From NCBI GenBank assembly GCA_003153075.1, contig PMBW01000140.1, forward strand, positions 1 to 10,600: a stretch of 10,600 nt of DNA. Reading direction: 5' to 3'. The notes beneath the pieces are model-generated. The model worked only from the letters and a program-made list of their open reading frames with translations. It ran no database searches and was not told where the DNA came from. The position numbers were made by a program, and so were the translations under genes. The DNA comes from Dehalococcoidia bacterium (lineage in GTDB: Bacteria; Chloroflexota; Dehalococcoidia; Dehalococcoidales; Fen-1064). Below are positions 6,654-10,600 of this stretch, piece by piece; within the stretch, counting starts at the first letter, position 1, and each line of letters starts with the position of its first letter.

Positions 6654-7883
6654 ATGCGCCTGAATAACCTGCGTACCATTGACTCCCTGAAGGTCCCCTC
6701 TTTTCGAATTTACTATCTCAGTATGATCGGGCAGTGGGCCGCCCAGGCCATGCAGAATGTTGTACAGGGCCTGCTGGTTTACCGTCTGACCGGCTCCACT
6801 GCAATCCTTGGAACAATGGCGCTGGGCAGCGCTATTCCGCAGGTCATCGTGGCGCTGTTTGCAGGGGTGCTGGTGGACCGCTTTTCCAAGAAGCGCATAA
6901 TGCAAATCGGCCAGGCGGCTACGGCATTGACATCCCTGACCATCGCCATTTCCCTGTATACCGGATACCTGAGTAAAGCGCACCCGGGTTCGTGGTGGCT
7001 AATGATCCTGATGTCCGTCATCCAGGGAACAAGCGGCGCCCTTTTATGGTCGGCACGCTCCTCGATTGTTCCGGAGCTGGTCAACAAAGAAACGGTGCCG
7101 AACGCCACCTCTTTATCCACCATCGGATTGAATATCTTCCAGCTGGTCTCTCCGGCAGCCGGGGGTTTTCTGATCGACCGGGTCAATTTTGAAGCTGTGT
7201 TTTTGACAATTGCCGGGCTATATTTTATCTCTATCATTATTACTAACCTCGTCCCGGTCAGAAAAATCGGCGCTGCGGTCGGCGGCAATATCATCGCCAA
7301 CATGGTCGAAGGATTTAAGTACGTCAGGAACCAACCCGCATTGCTGTGGGTGCTGCTTTACACATTGTTTAGCAGCATGGTCGTTTTACCGCTGGGCGCG
7401 ATGATCTCTGTTTTCTCCGACAGCATCCTGAAAGTGGGGGCCACCGGCCTGGGATTACTGCAGGGTTTTTCCGCAGTCGGCGCATTGATCACGGTATTTA
7501 TCATAGCCTCGGTCACCATCAAAAAACGCAGCGTTTTAATGTTGGTCACCGGTTTAGTGCTCGGCCTGTCGCAAGCGGGCTTCGCATTCTCCACTTCTTA
7601 TCCGCTGTCACTGATCATGATGGCCTTTGCCGGCGCGGGGACAATGGGTCAGATCACCCTGGCGATGATACTAGTGCAGACATACGCTGATCCGGCGCAG
7701 CGCGGACGCGTTTTAAGCGTCCTTTTATTAGGCATAGGGCTCAGCGGCTTGATGAGTTTCGGCAGTGGTTTCGTGGCTGAGGCCATCGGCATCCAGTGGA
7801 CGATCGGCGGGATATCTTTAATGCTGGCCGTCGCGACCGTCCTGATCTGGTTTCTGGTGCCGAAATTGAGAAATTTAGACTGA
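6654..7883 (+). CDS. MFS exporter of the MFS_3 / DHA3 type
   Basis: This 409-residue inner-membrane protein has about twelve hydrophobic segments. GVLVDRFSKKR (about 71-81) is motif A after TM2. ELVNKETVPNATSLSTIGLN followed by QLVSPAAGGFLIDR (about 141-176) is the hallmark stretch of the MFS_3/EntS-like group (family form: re..l.nAnal......lGPalgG.L). Members are proton-driven exporters of siderophores, macrolides or other small molecules; the substrate here is unknown. The frame is open back to a TTG at 6630, but the ATG at 6654 has AGGAAG ten bases upstream and removes an unlikely hydrophilic octapeptide, so I place the start there. It is divergent from the ABC permease operon and shares its intergenic control region. 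It is not related closely to the other MFS gene in the window. No obvious terminator follows the TGA. Confidence 0.88.
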   Translation: MRLNNLRTIDSLKVPSFRIYYLSMIGQWAAQAMQNVVQGLLVYRLTGSTAILGTMALGSAIPQVIVALFAGVLVDRFSKKRIMQIGQAATALTSLTIAISLYTGYLSKAHPGSWWLMILMSVIQGTSGALLWSARSSIVPELVNKETVPNATSLSTIGLNIFQLVSPAAGGFLIDRVNFEAVFLTIAGLYFISIIITNLVPVRKIGAAVGGNIIANMVEGFKYVRNQPALLWVLLYTLFSSMVVLPLGAMISVFSDSILKVGATGLGLLQGFSAVGALITVFIIASVTIKKRSVLMLVTGLVLGLSQAGFAFSTSYPLSLIMMAFAGAGTMGQITLAMILVQTYADPAQRGRVLSVLLLGIGLSGLMSFGSGFVAEAIGIQWTIGGISLMLAVATVLIWFLVPKLRNLD

Positions 7884-7939
7884 AGCAGCCCGCGCTATAC
7901 CCTGAAACACACCTCCCTTGCTTTTTGTGTATATTTGTG

Positions 7940-7968
7940 TTGACAACGATTATGTCCTCTATTATAAT
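7940..7968 (+). promoter_or_regulatory. Perfect-consensus sigma70 promoter
   Basis: TTGACA (7940-7945), exactly 17 bp, then TATAAT (7963-7968): all twelve consensus bases at ideal spacing. Transcription would begin at about 7975, 45 bases before the ATG of the papain-fold gene. Chromosomal promoters rarely match this well, so strong transcription, probably held in check by a repressor, is expected. Confidence 0.85.
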
Positions 7969-7975
7969 TGCGATA

Positions 7976-7996
7976 TCATGAATATGCTATTCATGA
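7976..7996 (+). promoter_or_regulatory. Operator-like perfect inverted repeat at the transcription start
   Basis: TCATGAATA (7976-7984) and TATTCATGA (7988-7996) are exact reverse complements around TGC. The dyad begins at about +1 of the consensus promoter. As DNA it could hold a dimeric repressor that blocks initiation. As RNA it would put a hairpin at the extreme 5' end, a known way to protect a message from decay. Confidence 0.6.
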
Positions 7997-8019
7997 AGTA
8001 ATATGATAGGAGACATTAA

Positions 8020-8613
8020 ATGGAAGTCTCGAAATTAGATATTCGAACCGGTGACGCAATATTGTGGAAAGGCGGGGGATTCGTTACCGGTTTCTTTTCT
8101 TTTCTACTCGGCCTGTTTTTTCCGGATTGGCGGAAGCGGAAATGGAAACCATGGCACACCGGTTTTATCATACGTATTCTTGAAGATGGTGAGATAGTCA
8201 CTTTCCAGGCTGTAGGCAACGGAGTGCACGCAATGACATACCCCAATGTTGAAGCAATGGGAGATTGTAAATTTTATCACTGGCTGGATAATCCTGCCCC
8301 GGCAAAGATCGACGAATACGTTTTAAAGAATGAGGGGCGGCCCTATGATTTTCTCGGCTATTTGTGGACTGTGGCCGGGTCGATCAGCATGGTGTGGTTC
8401 AACCACCCCTACCGGCTGTGCAGCTGGATGTTTTTCTGTTGGGAGAACCTCTCAATATTCATGAGTTATATGGGCAAAGAACTGCAGCCGGCTTATGAAC
8501 CGTGCTTACTTTCGAAAATTACAAATGCGCTGGAAGCCGGTCATGAGATCCCTTCGCAGAAGCTGCTGCAACAAATGGACAAAGTAATGTCGCAAAAACC
8601 AGTACAGCCCTGA
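8020..8613 (+). CDS. Putative permuted NlpC/P60 (YiiX/LRAT-like) papain-fold protein
   Basis: This 197-residue protein looks like a circularly permuted papain-fold hydrolase. GDAILWKG (11-18) is the usual first strand (GDxI). WHTGFII (45-51) supplies the catalytic-type His46. FQAVGNGV (62-69) corresponds to the strand that often carries an acidic residue, here Gln63. PYDFLGYL (108-115) matches the family's YDxxG-like helix entry, and RLCSWMF (132-138) supplies the nucleophile-type Cys134 (family form: CSE). Related proteins are amidases, peptidases or acyltransferases acting on cell wall or lipids. No signal peptide is visible; a hydrophobic stretch at 19-34 precedes a basic patch (RKRKWK, 38-43) and could be membrane-associated. 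AGGAG lies seven bases before the ATG. The perfect promoter and operator-like dyad upstream belong to this gene. The assignment rests on motif order only; catalytic activity is unproven, given the Glu-to-Gln and CSE-to-CSW differences. Confidence 0.6.
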   Translation: MEVSKLDIRTGDAILWKGGGFVTGFFSFLLGLFFPDWRKRKWKPWHTGFIIRILEDGEIVTFQAVGNGVHAMTYPNVEAMGDCKFYHWLDNPAPAKIDEYVLKNEGRPYDFLGYLWTVAGSISMVWFNHPYRLCSWMFFCWENLSIFMSYMGKELQPAYEPCLLSKITNALEAGHEIPSQKLLQQMDKVMSQKPVQP

Positions 8614-8679
8614 TCGTAAACCTGTTGGAGAAAGACTTAACACGCTGGAAATATTGCTCTTCGGATAAAAGTAGCGTTT

Positions 8680-9372
8680 TTATTCTTTAAGCCCGCTGCT
8701 GGATACTATGCCTACTGTTTCTCCATTTGTGGCGTATGATACGGCCGGTTTGTTCGCAACATATTTGAAAATTCTATCCAGCTTGTCCCATTCGCCGTGG
8801 TTATCTATGTCCCACGAGTGGCTCCAGATATGCCAGACACCCCCGTTTTCCAGGGCCGTGTCAAACAGCTTCTTTGCTTTCGGCTCCCAATCCAGTTCCG
8901 GTGACGATTTCACCATTTCATGGAATCTGCCGTTAGAAGCAAACGCCGTGATCCCGAATTCAAAAGGGTCGAAAATGTCACCCGGCTGAACAGGTTTCAC
9001 TGTGCGCGCCCCGATGAATCCGCAGTCTTTGAGTATCCCTTTTACCGCCTCGTTATATTCGCCGAAGGGATAGCTAAACATCCGGATCTTTTTACCCACA
9101 ATATCTTCCAGGTATAATTTTGAATCAACGATCTCAGTTTTGGCTTCAGCTTCCGGTATCTGCGTGAGGTGGGGATGGTTCACCGTATGCGCGCCGACTT
9201 CGTGCCCCGCGGCCAGTTCTACAATATCTGCCCGTTGCAAAGGGGTCACGTTTTTGTGCGACTTGGGGATATAAAAGGTGCCTTTGATCCCATACTTCGT
9301 CAGCATTTCCGCGAGCTTGAGGTCAAGGATACTGCCGTCATCCCAGCTGGTAGTTACGATCAATTTTGCCAT
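8680..9372 (-). CDS. NodB-type polysaccharide deacetylase, cytoplasmic
   Basis: This 230-residue protein is a carbohydrate esterase family 4 (NodB homology) domain spanning nearly the whole chain. Motif 1 is TTSWDDGS, with Asp11 as likely catalytic base and Asp12 as metal ligand. Motif 2 is HTVNHPHL, with metal ligands His62 and His66. Motif 3 is FSYPFGEYN (99-107), and HIWSHSWDID (181-190) supplies the C-terminal histidine motif. The family removes N- or O-acetyl groups from chitin oligomers, peptidoglycan, exopolysaccharide or related glycans using a divalent metal. There is no signal peptide or anchor, so it should act in the cytoplasm, perhaps on a precursor or small conjugate. The ATG start has AAAGGAGT nine bases upstream. 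It is convergent with the papain-fold gene (66 bp gap) and lies 70 bp downstream of the radC remnant on the same strand. It may once have been co-transcribed with radC. Confidence 0.88.
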   Translation of the reverse strand: MAKLIVTTSWDDGSILDLKLAEMLTKYGIKGTFYIPKSHKNVTPLQRADIVELAAGHEVGAHTVNHPHLTQIPEAEAKTEIVDSKLYLEDIVGKKIRMFSYPFGEYNEAVKGILKDCGFIGARTVKPVQPGDIFDPFEFGITAFASNGRFHEMVKSSPELDWEPKAKKLFDTALENGGVWHIWSHSWDIDNHGEWDKLDRIFKYVANKPAVSYATNGETVGIVSSSGLKE

Positions 9373-9397
9373 GACGCGGGACTCCTTTTATGCAAAT

Positions 9398-9440
9398 TAT
9401 CAGGGAGTAGCTGATACCCATAATATCATTAAGTTATGGG
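9398..9440. repeat. Two abutting small hairpins upstream of the deacetylase
   Basis: TATCAG (9398-9403) pairs with CTGATA (9411-9416) across seven bases. The next base begins CCCATAA (9417-9423), which pairs with TTATGGG (9434-9440) across ten bases. They lie between the radC remnant stop and the deacetylase Shine-Dalgarno. No U-run follows on the minus strand, so termination is unlikely; a leader structure or old intergenic repeat is more plausible. Confidence 0.45.
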
Positions 9441-9442
9441 CT

Positions 9443-9619
9443 TTAAAACAGCCCCCTGGCTTTCATGCTGGCATGCTTGTTATCCGCGACGATGATATGA
9501 TCGAGGACTTCGATGCCGATGATCGTCCCGGCTTCTACCAGTCTTTTTGTCAGGCCGATATCCTGCTCCGAGGCGGAAACATCGCCGGAGGGGTGATTAT
9601 GCACGAAGATACAGAGGAC
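9443..9619 (-). pseudogene. radC: Truncated radC: C-terminal JAB/MPN-domain remnant
   Basis: The minus strand encodes 58 residues ending at TAA (9445-9443) that match the RadC C-terminus. They include HNHPSGD and then SEQD (the HxH...SxxD JAMM metal motif, intact), LVEAGTIIGIEVLDHIIVAD, and SMKARGLF. RadC proteins are about 220 residues, with an N-terminal helix-hairpin-helix part that is absent here. The frame is closed by TGA (9622-9620) directly before the first matching codon. A one-base shift at about 9607 would join a short upstream stretch (reading SSV then IFVHNH), but it is also interrupted by a stop, so the 5' part seems decayed or replaced. There is no start codon with a ribosome site. 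RadC has been linked to DNA repair and recombination, though that role is debated. A silent remnant is the most likely status. Confidence 0.8.
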
Positions 9620-10150
9620 TCAATTGTTCAAGCTCGTTTCCGTTCACTATACCAATTAGTCACCCGAAATTGAAGCATTCAGACAATTAAATGCTTAATT
9701 CGATAAACCTCCATGCAAAAATGGTGTTAACAAGAGTTTCGCTTTTCTGGTGGATATGGGGGAGAGTCCAGCTATACCTGAAATACGACTCGACTGGATT
9801 CAGACCGCCAATAGTTCTCCAATTTAATAAATAATTTCATCTGCTGAAATTAAGTTTTATATACCACTGCACAAACAACGGGAAGAGCTTAACACCATAG
9901 GAAGCTGAATGTGCTTATTAGCGCAGAAATCCGAGATCACAAATTGGCTGGCCAGACGCTCTTACTCGTATGATTTCATGGAGACAGCTATGCACGCGGA
10001 TGATTGAGCCAACCCGAAAAATAACCAACCGGACTCGGAGTTCGAATCCCTTTAACTACGCCTAGTAACCTCTTTGATTAAAATGAATTCAAAGGTATTT
10101 ATAATCGTATGTGTTAAATGCTTAAATTCCATTTTTTACCTCAACTACAG
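9620..10150. other. 531-bp gene-poor stretch between pilB and the radC remnant
   Basis: I see no gene of normal length here on either strand, and the RadC N-terminal half is not recognisable. The stretch holds an inverted repeat AAGCATT...AATGCTT near 9673-9696 and a perfect 8-bp stem TAATTTCA/TGAAATTA (9832-9839 and 9845-9852). There is also an imperfect hairpin, CTTTGA with TCAAAG, at 10072-10094. The 10034-10050 segment contains GTTCGAATCC, a T-loop-like motif, but no tRNA can be folded around it. It is probably eroded DNA left by a rearrangement that also broke radC. Confidence 0.5.
9909..10007 (+). CDS. Possible small ORF, 32 residues, unknown
   Basis: An ATG at 9909 opens 32 codons to TGA (10005-10007), preceded by AGGAAG with its last base five bases before the ATG, which is an acceptable ribosome site. 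The peptide begins MCLLAQKSEITNWLARR and is mildly amphipathic, with no signal or recognised motif. An in-frame TGA directly precedes the ATG. An ORF of this size arises easily by chance, and I have no family match. Confidence 0.15.
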   Translation: MCLLAQKSEITNWLARRSYSYDFMETAMHADD

Positions 10151-10600
10151 CTAATCGGCGGAATAAGCGCTGCGTAGAACTTCCGATGGAGTAGTAATAC
10201 CAGACTGAACCTTCAGCATTCCGTCCTTTAATAATGAAACCATTCCTTCGCTGATTGCTTTAGTGCGGATCTCACTGCTGTTGGCGCTATTGACCACCAT
10301 TGTTCTGATACTATCCGTCATTTGCAGGATCTCAAAAATACCGGTACGTCCGAGGTACCCCGTATAAGAACAGGACTCACAGCCAACGCCGTAATTAAAT
10401 TCCGTTCTTTTTTCCCCGGTGGCTTTTTCGTATGCCAGTTGTTCTGACAATGGTGCCTCTAACAACCTGCCGCAATCCGGGCAAACGCGTCGCACCATTC
10501 TTTGTGCTACCACGCCGATCACTGAGGTAGCAATCAGGAACGGCTCGACTTTCAGATCGATAAGGCGGGCGATAGTTGTCGCCGCATCGTTGGCGTGGAC
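10151..10600 (-). CDS. PilB/GspE-type secretion ATPase, C-terminal fragment (start outside the window)
   Basis: The frame is open from the window edge (10600) to TAG (10153-10151), giving 149 residues. It begins VHANDAATTIARLIDLKVEPFLIATS, the His-box region (family LHTNDA...RLxDMGVEPFLIxSS) of type II secretion/type IV pilus extension ATPases. QRMVRRVCPDC with CESC further on provides the tetracysteine zinc-binding motif (Cys40, 43, 74 and 77 of the fragment). That motif is typical of GspE/PilB and absent from the retraction ATPase PilT. GYLGRTGIFEIL and a terminal KDGMLKVQSGITTPSEVLR complete the family pattern. The enzyme hydrolyses ATP at the cytoplasmic face to power pilin or pseudopilin assembly. 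The C-terminus appears complete. Downstream on the same strand there is no pilT or pilC but a gene-poor stretch, so this is probably the last gene of its operon. PilB versus GspE cannot be settled from this fragment. Confidence 0.92.
   Translation of the reverse strand, partial: VHANDAATTIARLIDLKVEPFLIATSVIGVVAQRMVRRVCPDCGRLLEAPLSEQLAYEKATGEKRTEFNYGVGCESCSYTGYLGRTGIFEILQMTDSIRTMVVNSANSSEIRTKAISEGMVSLLKDGMLKVQSGITTPSEVLRSAYSAD

Noticed and set aside
6779..7303. Minus-strand ORF of 174 codons inside the plus-strand MFS gene
   Set aside because: It is a shadow of the exporter; the plus-strand product has clear family motifs and the antisense product has none.
8665..8683. Bidirectional terminator between the papain-fold gene and the deacetylase (ATAAAA/TTTTAT)
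   Set aside because: The stem is six A/T pairs with no G/C pairs, too weak to call.
9278..9673. Plus-strand ORF of 131 codons
   Set aside because: It is antisense to the deacetylase start and the radC remnant; the radC reading on the minus strand explains the long open frame.
10034..10060. tRNA or tmRNA 3' end, suggested by GGACTCGG followed by GTTCGAATCC
   Set aside because: The flanking bases do not form a five-pair T stem, no acceptor, D or anticodon arm can be found upstream, and no tmRNA 5' end or tag frame is visible.
1..10600. CRISPR array, toxin-antitoxin pair or phage-defence island
   Set aside because: No spaced direct repeats were seen, and no gene shows nuclease, toxin or defence-domain motifs.

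Overview
The window reads as ordinary chromosomal bacterial DNA with an accessory, transporter-rich character. Two weak clues point to an anaerobic Chloroflexota (Dehalococcoidia-like) genome: an FtsZ start with a short polar N-terminal extension, and a dipeptide-type binding lipoprotein with long poly-Thr linkers. This is an inference from sequence style; no 16S rRNA or other marker is present. Gram-positive-like lineages remain possible. Promoters of sigma70 type (TTGACA/TATAAT-like) and good Shine-Dalgarno sequences fit a bacterium.

Layout. Positions 1-94 hold the first 31 codons of ftsZ on the minus strand, with a promoter near 222-249. Positions 95-798 carry no gene but contain a palindrome-packed, MITE-like element (402-743) bounded by 16-bp imperfect inverted repeats. 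An MFS exporter (799-2028, minus) follows. Next is a peptide/nickel-type ABC uptake module, all on the minus strand: DppB-like permease (5400-6362), DppC-like permease (4392-5372, 27 bp behind it) and a lipoprotein solute-binding protein (2283-4166). The binding protein has its own promoter, a structured leader and a strong intrinsic terminator (2221-2248). No ATPase subunits lie beside the module. Divergently, a second MFS exporter of the MFS_3/DHA3 type (6654-7883, plus) starts from a shared intergenic promoter region.

Positions 7940-8613 hold a perfect-consensus promoter (TTGACA, 17 bp, TATAAT). A perfect 9-bp inverted repeat sits at the expected transcription start. They drive a small protein that looks like a permuted NlpC/P60 (YiiX/LRAT-like) papain-fold enzyme. 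Convergent to it is a cytoplasmic NodB-type polysaccharide deacetylase (8680-9372, minus). Upstream of the deacetylase is a decayed radC: 58 C-terminal residues with an intact HxH...SxxD metal motif, preceded by a stop (9443-9619, minus). About 530 bp of gene-poor DNA follow. The window closes with the C-terminal 149 residues of a PilB/GspE-type secretion ATPase (10151-10600, minus).

How the parts work together: the ABC permeases and lipoprotein should import peptides or a similar solute, using ATPases encoded elsewhere. The two MFS proteins are probably drug or metabolite exporters. The papain-fold protein and the deacetylase could both act on envelope material, but nothing shows that they work together. 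I do not see a clearly new multi-gene system. The parts most worth a second look are the 402-743 element, the promoter/operator arrangement at 7940-7996 with its papain-fold gene, the radC remnant with its neighbouring gene-poor stretch, and the structured leader of the binding protein.
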